DNA of 64,000 nucleotides. It comes from Achromobacter piechaudii NBRC 102461. Its GTDB lineage: Bacteria; Pseudomonadota; Gammaproteobacteria; Burkholderiales; Burkholderiaceae_B. Below are positions 1-9,105 of the stretch, piece by piece (within the stretch, counting starts at the first letter, position 1; every line of letters begins with the position of its first letter). Below the pieces are notes generated by a model. It saw only the letters and a list, made by a program, of their open reading frames with translations. It was not told the origin of the DNA and made no database searches. Made by a program: the position numbers and the translations under genes. The DNA lies in assembly GCF_001571245.1 (NCBI RefSeq), contig NZ_BCTK01000005.1, forward strand, positions 930,001 to 994,000. The letters run 5' to 3'.

Positions 1-545
1 GTTGGAATTACCTGGCCGCGTGGGCCTATGCGCTGGAGAAGAACGGCGGCAGCGAAGACAAGGCGCGCGCCTTTGTCGGCGACCTGCTCAAGCACGTGCC
101 GGTGCTGGACACCGGCGCTCGCGGCGCCACGACCACGTTCGTGGAACGCGGCGTGGGCGACGTGCTGCTGGCCTGGGAAAACGAAGCCTTCCTGGCGCAG
201 GAAGAGCTGGGTCCGGACAAGTTCGACATCGTGGTGCCGTCGCTGTCCATCCTGGCCGAGCCGCCGGTAGCCATCGTCGACAAGATCGTCGACAAGAAGG
301 GCACGCGCGCCGCCGCGCAGGCCTATCTGGAATTCCTGTACACGCCCGCCGCCCAGGAGATCATCGCCAAGAACTACTACCGGCCTATCGACAAAGCCGT
401 GGCGGCGAAATACGAAAGCAAGTTTCCCAAGGTCAAGCTCGTCACCATCGACGACAAGATCTTCGGTGGCTGGCGCAAGGCGCAGAAAGATCACTTCAGT
501 GATGGCGGCACCTTCGACCAGATCTACCTGCCGCAAAAGAAATAA
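1..545 (+). CDS. Sulfate ABC transporter substrate-binding protein, C-terminal part (5' truncated)
   Basis: The reading frame is open from base 3 and ends at the TAA at 543-545, giving about 180 residues of the C-terminal lobe of a periplasmic sulfate/thiosulfate-binding protein (Sbp/CysP family). The stretch with [17 protein letters not shown] and the following pro-glycine/lysine region are typical of this family, and the protein ends in the usual GG-TFDQIY block. In the cell it would capture sulfate and deliver it to the CysTW permease. It lies 18 bp before cysT and clearly heads the same operon. The signal peptide and N-terminal lobe are outside the window, so Sbp and CysP cannot be told apart. 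Confidence 0.9.
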   Translation, partial: WNYLAAWAYALEKNGGSEDKARAFVGDLLKHVPVLDTGARGATTTFVERGVGDVLLAWENEAFLAQEELGPDKFDIVVPSLSILAEPPVAIVDKIVDKKGTRAAAQAYLEFLYTPAAQEIIAKNYYRPIDKAVAAKYESKFPKVKLVTIDDKIFGGWRKAQKDHFSDGGTFDQIYLPQKK

Positions 546-563
546 CGGAACGAGCTTCGGACG

Positions 564-1460
564 ATGGCCATGACGACTGCCTCCCCCCCGACGGCGAACG
601 GCGCGCAAGCGCCTTTTGCCGTGCGGCGCAACAGCCCGGGCGTGCTGCCCGGCTTCGGTATATCCATGGGGTATGCGGTGCTGTACCTGAGCCTGCTGGT
701 GCTGATTCCGCTTGCCGCCTTGCCCATCAAGAGCGCGGAGCTGGGTTGGCAGGGGTTCTGGGATACGGTGACTGCGCCGCGCGTGATGGCCTCGTATCAG
801 CTGACCTTTGGCGCGTCGCTCGTTGCCGCGCTGGTCAATCTGGTGTTCGGGTCCGTGGTGGCCTGGGTGCTGGTGCGTTATCGCTTTCCCGGCAAGAAGA
901 TCCTGGACGCGCTGGTGGACCTGCCGTTCGCGTTGCCCACGGCGGTGGCCGGCATCGCGCTGACCGCGCTGTATTCGCAAAAGGGCTGGCTGGGCGGGCC
1001 GTTGTCGGAGTGGTTCGGGTTGAAGGTCGCATTCACGCCGCTAGGCATCGTGATTGCGCTGATTTTTATTGGCGTGCCTTTCGTCGTGCGCACGGTGCAA
1101 CCCGTGCTGGAAGACGTGGAGCGCGAGATCGAGGAAGCCGCCGCCAGCCTGGGCGCCAGCCGCTGGCAGACCATCCGGCGCGTGCTGCTGCCGACCATCG
1201 CGCCGGCATTGATGACGGGCTTTGCGCTGGCGTTCGCGCGCGCGGTGGGCGAATACGGATCGGTGGTGTTCATCGCGGGCAACATGCCGATGGTGTCCGA
1301 GATCACGCCGCTTTTGATCATCTCCAAACTTGAGCAGTTCGACTATGCGGGCGCGGCCGCCATCGCCACCGTGATGCTGCTGCTGTCCTTCGTCATGCTC
1401 TTTGTCATCAACATGCTGCAAGGCTGGCAGGCCCGCCGCAATCTCGGGAGGCTGGCATGA
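564..1460 (+). CDS. cysT: Sulfate/thiosulfate ABC transporter permease CysT (CysU)
   Basis: A 298-residue inner-membrane permease with about six hydrophobic segments. The EAA loop that docks on the ATPase is visible around residues 190-210 ([12 protein letters not shown]). Length is normal for CysT. It lies between the binding protein and cysW, and its stop codon overlaps the cysW start (ATGA at 1457-1460), which suggests coupled translation of the two permease halves. It forms the membrane channel with CysW and is energised by CysA. The 33-residue N-terminal stretch before the first membrane segment is low-complexity; the ATG at 564 is the first available and leaves an 18 bp gap to the upstream gene. 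Confidence 0.95.
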   Translation: MAMTTASPPTANGAQAPFAVRRNSPGVLPGFGISMGYAVLYLSLLVLIPLAALPIKSAELGWQGFWDTVTAPRVMASYQLTFGASLVAALVNLVFGSVVAWVLVRYRFPGKKILDALVDLPFALPTAVAGIALTALYSQKGWLGGPLSEWFGLKVAFTPLGIVIALIFIGVPFVVRTVQPVLEDVEREIEEAAASLGASRWQTIRRVLLPTIAPALMTGFALAFARAVGEYGSVVFIAGNMPMVSEITPLLIISKLEQFDYAGAAAIATVMLLLSFVMLFVINMLQGWQARRNLGRLA

Positions 1461-2359
1461 GCGCATCGGATCGTCCTGCTCACTTGACCGAACCGCGCTG
1501 GGTGCGCGGCATCTTGTTGTTCGTGGCGCTGGCTTTTCTGACCCTGTTCCTCCTGGTGCCGCTGGCGGCGGTGTTCGCCGAAGCCTTCAAGAAAGGTTGG
1601 CAACTGTACCTGGACGCCATCGTCGAGCCCGATGCGCTGTCCGCCATCCGGTTGACCTTGCTGGTGGCGGCGATCGCACTGCCGGTCAATCTGGTGTTTG
1701 GCGTGGCCGCCGCGTGGGCCATCACCAAGTTCCAATTTCGCGGCAAGCAATTCTTGATCACGCTGATCGACCTGCCGTTCTCGGTGTCGCCCGTGGTGGC
1801 CGGCCTGGTCTTCATCCTGTTGTTCGGCACGCAGGGGTGGCTGGGCGGCTGGCTTCAGGACCACGACTGGAAGATCGTCTACGCGGTGCCCGGCATCGTC
1901 CTGGCGACCTTGTTCGTGACCTTTCCCTTTGTCGCGCGCGAACTGATCCCGCTGATGCAGGCGCAAGGCAGCGAAGAGGAACAGGCCGCGCTGACGCTGG
2001 GCGCCAGCGGTTGGCAGATCTTCTGGCGCGTGACGCTGCCCAACATCAAGTGGGGACTGCTGTACGGGGCCATCTTGTGCAATGCGCGCGCCATGGGCGA
2101 ATTCGGCGCGGTGTCGGTCGTGTCGGGGCAGGTGCGCGGGCTGACCAACACGATGACGCTGCACGTTGAGATTCTCTACAACGAATACCAGTATTCGGCG
2201 GCGTTCGCCGTGGCCTCGCTGTTGGCGCTGCTGGCGCTGGTGACATTGGTGGCCAAGAACGTGGTCGAGTGGCGCAACGCGCGCCTGCTGCGTGCCGCCG
2301 ACGTGCCGGTCGAGTATCCCGGCGCGGCGACGGCCACGATCAAGCCGGCCGTCGCGTGA
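1457..2359 (+). CDS. cysW: Sulfate/thiosulfate ABC transporter permease CysW
   Basis: A 300-residue membrane protein homologous to CysT in layout: first hydrophobic segment at residues 18-40, and an EAA loop around 174-195 ([14 protein letters not shown]). It starts inside the cysT stop codon. It pairs with CysT as the second half of the sulfate channel. The last 20 residues are Ala/Pro-rich and extend past the final membrane segment. cysA follows after 23 bp. Gene order T-W-A is the common proteobacterial arrangement and leaves little doubt about the assignment. Confidence 0.95.
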   Translation: MSASDRPAHLTEPRWVRGILLFVALAFLTLFLLVPLAAVFAEAFKKGWQLYLDAIVEPDALSAIRLTLLVAAIALPVNLVFGVAAAWAITKFQFRGKQFLITLIDLPFSVSPVVAGLVFILLFGTQGWLGGWLQDHDWKIVYAVPGIVLATLFVTFPFVARELIPLMQAQGSEEEQAALTLGASGWQIFWRVTLPNIKWGLLYGAILCNARAMGEFGAVSVVSGQVRGLTNTMTLHVEILYNEYQYSAAFAVASLLALLALVTLVAKNVVEWRNARLLRAADVPVEYPGAATATIKPAVA

Positions 2360-2382
2360 CGCGACGGCCCTCGGAGACAGAC

Positions 2383-3447
2383 ATGAGTATTGAGGTTCGA
2401 AATCTATCCAAGCGGTTTGGCCAGTTCAAGGCGCTTGACGACGTGTCGCTGCACATTGAAACCGGCGAGCTGGTGGCATTGCTGGGGCCGTCCGGCTGCG
2501 GCAAGACCACGCTGCTGCGCATCATCGCTGGCCTGGAATCGCCTGATTCGGGCAGCGTGCTGTTTGCGGGCGAAGACGCTACGGCGGTGGACGTGCGCCA
2601 GCGCCAGGTCGGCTTCGTCTTTCAGCACTACGCGCTGTTCAAGCACATGACGGTGTTCGAGAACGTGGCCTTCGGCCTGCGCGTCAAGCACCGTTCGCAG
2701 CGCCCGTCCGAAGACCAGATCCAGCGCAAGGTGCATGACCTGCTGACCTTGGTGCAGCTGGATTGGCTGGCTGATCGCTATCCCGCGCAGTTGTCGGGCG
2801 GACAGCGACAACGTATCGCGCTGGCCCGCGCCTTGGCAGTGGAGCCGCGCGTGCTGCTGTTGGACGAACCCTTCGGCGCGCTGGACGCCAAGGTGCGCAA
2901 GGAATTGCGTCGCTGGCTGCGCCGCCTGCATGACGAGCTGAACGTGGCCAGTGTGTTCGTGACGCATGACCAGGAAGAAGCGCTTGAGGTTTCCGACCGC
3001 GTGGTGCTGATGAACGCGGGCCGCATCGAACAGGTGGGCTCGCCGCGCGAAGTGTGGGAACGCCCCGCGACGCCGTTCGTCTACGGCTTCCTGGGCGACG
3101 TGAACCAGTTGCAGGGGATGGCTGCGCGCGGCGTGTGGGAAGGCGCAGGGCTGTCGCTGCCCGCGCCGGAGCTGGCGCAAGACGATGCCCGGCGCGCCAC
3201 CGCCTACGTGCGTCCGCACGAATTCGACATCGAGCGCTATCAGGCCGGTGGGCAGGGCATTGCGGTGCGCCTGTCGCATGCCTATCTGGCGGGACCCAGC
3301 GCCTATCTGGAGCTGGCGCGCCAGGATTCCGACGCCATCATCGAAGCGCAAGTGCCTGAACACCTGTACCGGGAACTGGATCTGCGCGATGGCGATACCT
3401 TGTTGGCGCGTCCTCGGCGTGCCCGGATTTTTGCGGTGCAACCATGA
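2383..3447 (+). CDS. cysA: Sulfate/thiosulfate import ATP-binding protein CysA
   Basis: A 354-residue ABC ATPase. Walker A GPSGCGKT is at residues 35-42, Q-loop FQHYALF near 80-86, signature LSGGQ at 137-141, Walker B LLLDEP at 158-163, and the switch His in [10 protein letters not shown]-terminal regulatory domain of about 110 residues follows, as in CysA/MalK-type proteins. I chose the ATG at 2383 ([10 protein letters not shown]), where family similarity starts; the frame is open further upstream but there overlaps cysW. The stop overlaps the cysH start (ATGA), linking transport to assimilation in one transcript. Confidence 0.95.
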   Translation: MSIEVRNLSKRFGQFKALDDVSLHIETGELVALLGPSGCGKTTLLRIIAGLESPDSGSVLFAGEDATAVDVRQRQVGFVFQHYALFKHMTVFENVAFGLRVKHRSQRPSEDQIQRKVHDLLTLVQLDWLADRYPAQLSGGQRQRIALARALAVEPRVLLLDEPFGALDAKVRKELRRWLRRLHDELNVASVFVTHDQEEALEVSDRVVLMNAGRIEQVGSPREVWERPATPFVYGFLGDVNQLQGMAARGVWEGAGLSLPAPELAQDDARRATAYVRPHEFDIERYQAGGQGIAVRLSHAYLAGPSAYLELARQDSDAIIEAQVPEHLYRELDLRDGDTLLARPRRARIFAVQP

Positions 3448-4190
3448 CGACGACTTTCGATACTCCCTCGCTTCAAGACGCCGCCCTGGCGCAACGCTGG
3501 CAGGCGCTGGTACAGCGGCTGGCCGATGTGCAGCAACGTTATCCGGACGCCGCGCTAGCGTCGTCGCTGGCGGCCGAGGACATGCTCTTGACCCACGCCA
3601 TCTACGACTCGGGACTGGACCTGGAAGTGTTCACCCTGGACACGGGGCGGCTGCATGCCGAAACGCTGGGCGTGCTGGGAGCCGTCAGCGCGCGCTATGG
3701 GCGCGACGTCACGGTGTACCGGCCCGAGGCAGAAGCGGTCGAGCAGCATGTGGCGGAGCACGGCGCGTATGCCTTTTACGAGAGCGTCGAACTGCGTAAG
3801 GCCTGTTGCCAGATCCGCAAGGTCGAGCCGCTGCGCCGTGCGTTGTCCGGACGCGGCGCCTGGATCACCGGGCAGCGGCGCCAGCAGTCCACCACGCGCG
3901 GCGAATTGCCGTTGCAGGAGCAAGACCCCGTGTTCGGTCTCTATAAGTTCAATCCGCTGGCCGAATGGAGCGAGGACGAGGTCTGGGGCGTGATCCGCGC
4001 GCTGGACATTCCCTACAACCCCTTGCATGACCAGGGCTATCCGTCGATCGGATGCGAGCCCTGTACGCGCGCCATCCGACCGGGCGAAGACGTGCGAGCG
4101 GGGCGTTGGTGGTGGGAGTCGTCGGACTCCAAGGAATGCGGGCTGCACGCGGGCAACCGCGTCATCAATGTCGTGACGCGCGGCGCATGA
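3444..4190 (+). CDS. cysH: Adenylyl-sulfate (APS) reductase, CysH family
   Basis: A 248-residue PAPS/APS reductase family protein that makes sulfite from activated sulfate with thioredoxin/glutathione electrons. It has the two cysteine pairs that bind a [4Fe-4S] cluster in APS-type enzymes: C121-C122 and C204-x-x-C207. The catalytic cysteine is C232 in KECGLH. Enterobacterial PAPS reductases lack the two pairs, so APS is the likely substrate. That agrees with the absence of a cysC kinase and of a CysC domain on CysN here. Its start overlaps cysA and cysD follows after 43 bp. No sulfite reductase (cysI/cysJ) gene is in this window. Confidence 0.9.
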   Translation: MTTTFDTPSLQDAALAQRWQALVQRLADVQQRYPDAALASSLAAEDMLLTHAIYDSGLDLEVFTLDTGRLHAETLGVLGAVSARYGRDVTVYRPEAEAVEQHVAEHGAYAFYESVELRKACCQIRKVEPLRRALSGRGAWITGQRRQQSTTRGELPLQEQDPVFGLYKFNPLAEWSEDEVWGVIRALDIPYNPLHDQGYPSIGCEPCTRAIRPGEDVRAGRWWWESSDSKECGLHAGNRVINVVTRGA

Positions 4191-4233
4191 CGCCGTCCAT
4201 GAATTCAAAATCTGTGTCTTAGGGGAATAACCC

Positions 4234-5142
4234 ATGTCTGCCGTAATCCAACGCAGCCATCTGGATTGGCTGGAATCCGAAGCGATATTCATCATGCGCG
4301 AGGTAGCCGCCGAAAGCGAAAAGCCCGTGCTGCTGTTCTCGGGCGGTAAAGATTCCGTGGTGCTGTTGCGCCTGGCGGAAAAAGCGTTCCGTCCTGGGCG
4401 CTTTCCGTTTCCGCTCATGCATATCGACACCGGCCATAACTTCGACGAAGTCATCGCTTTCCGCGACCAGCGCGCCGCCGAGTTGGGCGAGACCCTGATC
4501 GTGCGCAGCGTCGAGGATTCGATCAAGCGCGGCAGCGTGGTGCTGCGCCGCGAAACCGATTCGCGCAACGCGGCCCAGGCGGTCACGCTGCTGGAAGCCA
4601 TCGAGGAATTCGGCTTTGACGCCTGCATCGGCGGGGCGCGCCGCGACGAGGAAAAGGCCCGCGCCAAGGAACGCATTTTTTCGTTCCGCGATGAATTCGG
4701 CCAATGGGATCCGAAGGCGCAGCGCCCCGAGTTGTGGAGCCTGTTCAACACCCGCGTGCATCGCGGCGAGAACATGCGCGTGTTTCCGATTTCGAACTGG
4801 ACGGAACTGGACGTCTGGCAGTACATCCAGCGCGAGCAACTGGCGTTGCCGCCTATTTATTTCAGCCACGAACGCGAGGTCGTGCGCCGCAAGGGACTGC
4901 TTGTGCCGGTGACGCGCTTGACCCCGCCGCAAGACGGCGAGCAGGTCGAGCGGCTGCCCGTGCGCTTTCGCACGGTGGGCGATATCTCGTGCACCTGCCC
5001 GGTGGCTTCTGACGCCGCCGACACCTACGCCATCATCGCCGAGACGGCGGTGACCGACATCACCGAGCGCGGCGCCACGCGCATGGACGACCAGACTTCC
5101 GAGGCCTCGATGGAGCGCCGCAAGAAGGAAGGCTATTTCTGA
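4234..5142 (+). CDS. cysD: Sulfate adenylyltransferase subunit 2 CysD
   Basis: A 302-residue ATP pyrophosphatase-fold subunit of ATP sulfurylase. The PP-loop SGGKDS is at residues 36-41 and the protein ends in the family-typical MERRKKEGYF. With CysN it forms APS from ATP and sulfate. Length matches E. coli CysD (302). It is followed by cysN after 40 bp, preserving the D-N order. The ATG at 4234 has a purine-rich AGGGGAA stretch just upstream. Confidence 0.96.
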   Translation: MSAVIQRSHLDWLESEAIFIMREVAAESEKPVLLFSGGKDSVVLLRLAEKAFRPGRFPFPLMHIDTGHNFDEVIAFRDQRAAELGETLIVRSVEDSIKRGSVVLRRETDSRNAAQAVTLLEAIEEFGFDACIGGARRDEEKARAKERIFSFRDEFGQWDPKAQRPELWSLFNTRVHRGENMRVFPISNWTELDVWQYIQREQLALPPIYFSHEREVVRRKGLLVPVTRLTPPQDGEQVERLPVRFRTVGDISCTCPVASDAADTYAIIAETAVTDITERGATRMDDQTSEASMERRKKEGYF

Positions 5143-5182
5143 ATGCACAACGCCGGCCAAAGCCGGCGGCAGGGGACGCACC

Positions 5183-6481
5183 ATGAATGCACTGAACGAT
5201 TCTTTTCTTTCCGGCGCCGGCACCGGCGTGCTGCGCCTGATCACGGCGGGCTCCGTCGATGATGGCAAGTCCACGTTGATCGGCCGACTGCTCTACGACA
5301 GCAAGGGCGTGTTCGCCGATCAGCTCGACGCCATCTCGCGCGCCAAGCACAAGCGGGTGGCGGGCGACGGGATCGACTTTTCCCTGCTGACAGATGGCCT
5401 GGAGGCCGAGCGCGAGCAGGGCATCACCATCGACGTGGCCTATCGGTACTTCTCCACGCCCGCGCGCAAATTCATCATTGCCGACGCGCCCGGCCATGAG
5501 CAATACACGCGCAACATGGTCACCGGCGCGTCGACGGCGGACGTCGCGGTCATCCTCATCGACGCCACGCGCGCGGCGGACGGCAAGCTGCTGCCGCAGA
5601 CCAAGCGCCACAGCACCATCGCGCGCCTGCTGGGCATCCGCCACATCGTGGTCGCCGTGAACAAGATGGACCTGGTGGATTGGGACCGCGCGGTGTTCGA
5701 CCGCATACGCGATGCCTATGCCGAACTGGCCGCCAAGCTGGGCATCGCGCATTTCGACGCGCTGCCCTTGTCTGCGCTGAACGGCGACAACGTGGTGACG
5801 CTGTCGCCAAAGACGCCCTGGTATGAAGGCCAGCCCTTGCTGGCGTTGCTGGAATCATTGGACCTGGCCAGCGACGGACGCGCGCTGCCGCTGCGTTTTC
5901 CGGTGCAGTGGGTCGCCCGGCATGACGGCGATCGCAAGGAAGATTTTCGCGGCCATGCGGGCCGTGTCGCCAGCGGCGTGTTGCGCGCGGGAGATGCCGT
6001 CACGGTGCAGCCCTCGGGCGTGAGCGCCGTGGTGCGCGAAGTGCGCGTCTTCGATCGCGTGCTGGATGAGGCGGTGGCGGGCGATTCGGTCACGGTGGTG
6101 CTGGACCGCGATGTCGACGTGTCGCGTGGTGACGTGATCGTGCATACGGCAGCGCCCGCGCAAGTCACGCGCGAGTTCGAAGCCGAGTTGTGCTGGCTGG
6201 ATGCGCAAGCGTTGAATCCGGCGCGCAAGTATCTGTTGAAGTCGGGCACGCGGTTGACGTCGGCAAAGATCCGCGCCGTGATCACGCATCGCGACATACA
6301 CGAATTGCAGGAAGTCGAGAACACTGAAGGCACCTTGCGCATGAACGACATCGGGCGGGTGACGTTCACGACGCGCGAGGCGCTGGCCGTCGATCGCTAT
6401 GCCGATGTGCCGACCACTGGCGCGTTTATTTTGATCGATGAAGCCACGCATCAGACCGCTGCCGCGGGCATGTTGCGGTAG
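5183..6481 (+). CDS. cysN: Sulfate adenylyltransferase subunit 1 CysN (GTPase), no CysC domain
   Basis: A 432-residue translation-factor-type GTPase that drives APS synthesis by CysD. G1 is at residues 23-31 (GSVDDGKST), G3 DAPGH at 101-105 and G4 NKMD at 160-163. Two beta-barrel domains follow. The protein ends soon after them, so the APS kinase (CysC) domain found in CysNC fusions is missing. Together with the APS-reductase cysteines in CysH this points to a PAPS-independent pathway. It is the last gene of the cluster; a weak AU-rich stem (6497-6513) lies after the stop. Confidence 0.95.
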   Translation: MNALNDSFLSGAGTGVLRLITAGSVDDGKSTLIGRLLYDSKGVFADQLDAISRAKHKRVAGDGIDFSLLTDGLEAEREQGITIDVAYRYFSTPARKFIIADAPGHEQYTRNMVTGASTADVAVILIDATRAADGKLLPQTKRHSTIARLLGIRHIVVAVNKMDLVDWDRAVFDRIRDAYAELAAKLGIAHFDALPLSALNGDNVVTLSPKTPWYEGQPLLALLESLDLASDGRALPLRFPVQWVARHDGDRKEDFRGHAGRVASGVLRAGDAVTVQPSGVSAVVREVRVFDRVLDEAVAGDSVTVVLDRDVDVSRGDVIVHTAAPAQVTREFEAELCWLDAQALNPARKYLLKSGTRLTSAKIRAVITHRDIHELQEVENTEGTLRMNDIGRVTFTTREALAVDRYADVPTTGAFILIDEATHQTAAAGMLR

Positions 6482-6657
6482 GCCGCAAGCGGGCCGGAAA
6501 ACAACGGTTTTCAGCTGGGTTTTTTGGTGTTGTTTTTATTCCAAACCCAATGCGGGCGCGGGTTTCCGGGCGATATCGCCTGATGAAATCGATTTGTTCA
6601 GACGCGCTCCGCGTCTTGCGGTAAAGTGGGGCTGTCTTACGAAAAGGCTTTTGGTGC

Positions 6658-6686
6658 TTGTCAAAACCACTGTGTTTTTGTACAGT
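6658..6686 (+). promoter_or_regulatory. SOS promoter: LexA box overlapping a sigma70-like -10
   Basis: A perfect CTGT-N8-ACAG LexA box lies at 6670-6685. It overlaps a promoter with TTGTCA at 6658-6663, a 17 bp spacer and TACAGT at 6681-6686. This is the standard arrangement for LexA-repressed genes in beta- and gammaproteobacteria. The predicted transcription start falls at about 6693, next to the ATG at 6694, so the mRNA may be leaderless. Box and hexamers are read directly; repression by LexA is inferred. Confidence 0.85.
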
Positions 6687-6693
6687 AGTTTTT

Positions 6694-8295
6694 ATGGCAC
6701 GCACCGATCATTCTTTTCCCGCCGGTTCTGGGTCCCCGGCTGCCGCCCCCGCCGCCTTGCGCGGTCGGGGTGCGGTTACTAATGTTCGGCATCGCTTTGA
6801 ACGCGATGACCGTGTGCAGGTCGACGATGGTTGGTCCGGCTCCGGGTTGCCGGCGGATTTTGTAGAGTCCGTCCCCGATAATCTGCCGGATCAGTTCGCC
6901 GACCAGGCTTCAAACCCGGCTTCACACCCGCCTTCAGACCAAGCTCAAAACCGATCTTCGGATCCCTCTGCCCTGGATGCAGTCCGGGGGCGCAACGGCG
7001 CAATGGTCATTCCGATCGTGCCCGATTCGCGGCTGGCTCCGCCCGCGCCCAAGACCACGGTCACCGCCGAAGCGGCGCGCAAGATGCTGTCGCGCAATGA
7101 CTCGCCCGATATTCCCTTCGACGTTGCGGTCAATCCCTACCGGGGTTGCGAGCACGGCTGCGTGTACTGCTATGCCCGGCCCACGCATTCGTATCTGGGC
7201 ATGTCGCCCGGGCTGGACTTCGAAACCCGTCTGGTGGCCAAGGCAAATGCCGTCGATGCGCTGCGCGCCGAACTCGGACGCCCGGGCTATAAGCCTTCGC
7301 CCATCAATATCGGCTCGGCGACCGACGCGTATCAACCCATCGAGCGGGATTGGCGCCTGACGCGCGGCATCCTGGAACTGATGCTGGAAACGCGCCACCC
7401 CGTCACCATCGTCACGAAAAATGCGCTGGTCGCTCGGGATCTCGATCTGCTGGCGGCCTTGGCCGAGCAGAATCTGGTCGTGGTCTACATCAGCATCACC
7501 ACCCTGGACGCCGGCATGGCCCGCACGCTGGAACCGCGTGCCGCCGCGCCGTGGCGCCGGCTTGAGGCGGTGCGCAGCTTGACCGACGCGGGCGTGCCGG
7601 TGGGCGTGCTGGTGGCGCCCGTCATTCCATTCATCAACGATGAATCCATGGAGCACATCCTCCAGGAATCCAAGGCGGCCGGCGCGCACTACGCCAGCTA
7701 CACCGTCTTGCGCCTGCCCTGGGAGGTCAAGACGCTGTTCGAGGACTGGCTCAACGCCCATTACCCGGATCGCGCCCAGCGTGTGCTGCACCGCATAGAA
7801 GACCTGCGCAACGGCCGCCGCAACGATCCGAATTTCGGCTCGCGCATGCGTGGGACGGGCGTCTGGGCGGATCTGCTGCGCCAGCGCTTTACCGTCGCCA
7901 CGCGCAAGCTTGGCTTGAACCGCCACCGGCTCGAACTGGATTGCGATCGCTTTCAGCCGCCGCTTGCCGCTGGCGCCACGCCGTCGCTGTTCGCGGCCGG
8001 GGCAAGCCATCGATCTTTTGCAGAGCGCCCTGCGGGTTCGGCCGAGGTGAGTCCATTGCGGTCCGCAGCGTCGCATGCGGATTCCCCGGCCGGTGTATCG
8101 CTGGCCGCTGAGTTTTCGTCGGTAGCAACGCCTTCAGTCGCTACGACTACTTCCGATTTCCTATCCCCGGTTGGCGCGCAAGCGTCTTCAGGGGTCCCCC
8201 TTCCTGGCGGATTGCCGGCGGTCAGTGGTGCATATGGGCGCGGTGCGCGCCAGTTGCGCGCGCTGGCGGCCGGCCAGTTGTCGCTGTTCGATTGA
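6694..8295 (+). CDS. PA0069-family radical SAM protein, probably SOS-induced, with C-terminal QLSLF motif
   Basis: A 533-residue protein. A short conserved N-terminal block (RGRGAVTN...RFERDD...DDGW, residues 23-47) is followed by a low-complexity insert rich in Asp, Ser and Pro (about 50-98). The radical SAM core has C152-x3-C156-x2-C159 in NPYRGCEHGCVYCYARP. After the core (to about 425) there is a roughly 90-residue Ala/Ser/Pro-rich linker, and the protein ends GQLSLFD. QLSLF matches the bacterial sliding-clamp-binding consensus QL[SD]LF. I chose ATG 6694 over an upstream in-frame TTG at 6658, because that TTG is the -35 element. There is no Shine-Dalgarno. The family is related to spore-photoproduct-lyase-like proteins; the substrate is unknown. 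PA0069 of Pseudomonas aeruginosa is, as I recall, a LexA regulon member. Confidence 0.88.
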   Translation: MARTDHSFPAGSGSPAAAPAALRGRGAVTNVRHRFERDDRVQVDDGWSGSGLPADFVESVPDNLPDQFADQASNPASHPPSDQAQNRSSDPSALDAVRGRNGAMVIPIVPDSRLAPPAPKTTVTAEAARKMLSRNDSPDIPFDVAVNPYRGCEHGCVYCYARPTHSYLGMSPGLDFETRLVAKANAVDALRAELGRPGYKPSPINIGSATDAYQPIERDWRLTRGILELMLETRHPVTIVTKNALVARDLDLLAALAEQNLVVVYISITTLDAGMARTLEPRAAAPWRRLEAVRSLTDAGVPVGVLVAPVIPFINDESMEHILQESKAAGAHYASYTVLRLPWEVKTLFEDWLNAHYPDRAQRVLHRIEDLRNGRRNDPNFGSRMRGTGVWADLLRQRFTVATRKLGLNRHRLELDCDRFQPPLAAGATPSLFAAGASHRSFAERPAGSAEVSPLRSAASHADSPAGVSLAAEFSSVATPSVATTTSDFLSPVGAQASSGVPLPGGLPAVSGAYGRGARQLRALAAGQLSLFD

Positions 8296-8357
8296 TCGCG
8301 GCCAGTCGCCGTGTCGGCCGCTGCGGCGGCGTGGAATCGCTTCTTCAAGGAGTTCTT

Positions 8358-8942
8358 ATGAACACCGCTGATTTTTCTGTATTGTCGGACGAGCTCGTCG
8401 TCACGCTCAATCCGCTGCGCCGTGGCGCGTATCGCGCCCGTGCTGTGTGCGCCAGGCTTGCGGGTCTGGCCTTGCCCTGGAACACGGCGTCGTCGAACGC
8501 TGAACCGCGTCAGCGCAGCCGCTCGGGCACGTCGCCCGCGCGCTGGCCTTTTCCGCCCGCGCCGGTAGAAGAGAGCGCGCTGGTGGAGCAGGGCGCAACG
8601 CTGCCTGCATCCGCGAACATCCCCACGCCAGCTTCGATACCTGCCGGACGTCCCACGGCAGAGCCGGTGTTGGCTCGCGCTTCGGCTTCCGCCCTCGCGT
8701 CGCCTGTCACGTCTGCATTTGCGCCGGCCCTGGATCCCGCCCGCGCTGGCGCCCTGGCGCCCGCGTTTGCCCCCGCCTTTGCAACGCCTGCGCCGCGCGA
8801 ACGTAGCCTGGGCAACGCCACGGTCGAGCCTGTGTCGTCGCAGGTCACGATGAAAGCGATGGTGCTGGATGTGGTGATGGTATTGGCGTGGGGCGCGATC
8901 ATCCCCGGCCTGATGTGGTTGGGCGCAGCCGCCGGGTTTTGA
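8358..8942 (+). CDS. Unknown tail-anchored membrane protein downstream of the SOS radical SAM gene
   Basis: A 194-residue protein that I do not recognise. Residues 1-45 are a moderately conserved-looking head (DELVVTLNPLRRGAYRARA). Residues 46-160 are an Ala/Pro/Ser-rich, probably disordered linker. Residues 168-189 form one hydrophobic helix near the C terminus, so the protein should be tail-anchored with the head in the cytoplasm. ATG 8358 has a good AAGGAG five bases upstream; an in-frame upstream start at 8292 is less likely. It lies 62 bp after the radical SAM gene with no terminator between, so it is probably co-induced. Several SOS division inhibitors are small single-span membrane proteins, but no sequence similarity to them is visible. 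Confidence 0.7.
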   Translation: MNTADFSVLSDELVVTLNPLRRGAYRARAVCARLAGLALPWNTASSNAEPRQRSRSGTSPARWPFPPAPVEESALVEQGATLPASANIPTPASIPAGRPTAEPVLARASASALASPVTSAFAPALDPARAGALAPAFAPAFATPAPRERSLGNATVEPVSSQVTMKAMVLDVVMVLAWGAIIPGLMWLGAAAGF

Positions 8943-9105
8943 GTGTGGCTGAGTTGCCGAGGCCGGCCGTCAAGTTCGCCCGTAGCGCCAGTTGATCACC
9001 GCGTTCTCACGCCAGCATGTGACGATGCACCTCAGTGATCCGTGACATACGCTTGTGAGTCGGATGCCGCAACGACAGTAGCGTTCACCGCGCAAGAATG
9101 GCGTT

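Noticed and set aside
6497..6513. Terminator of cysN
   Set aside because: Only a 6-bp AU-rich stem (GAAAAC/GTTTTC), with the T-run offset by eight bases; too weak to call.
6658..6693. TTG at 6658 as start of the radical SAM gene
   Set aside because: It is the -35 of the LexA-controlled promoter; translation from there would need another promoter.
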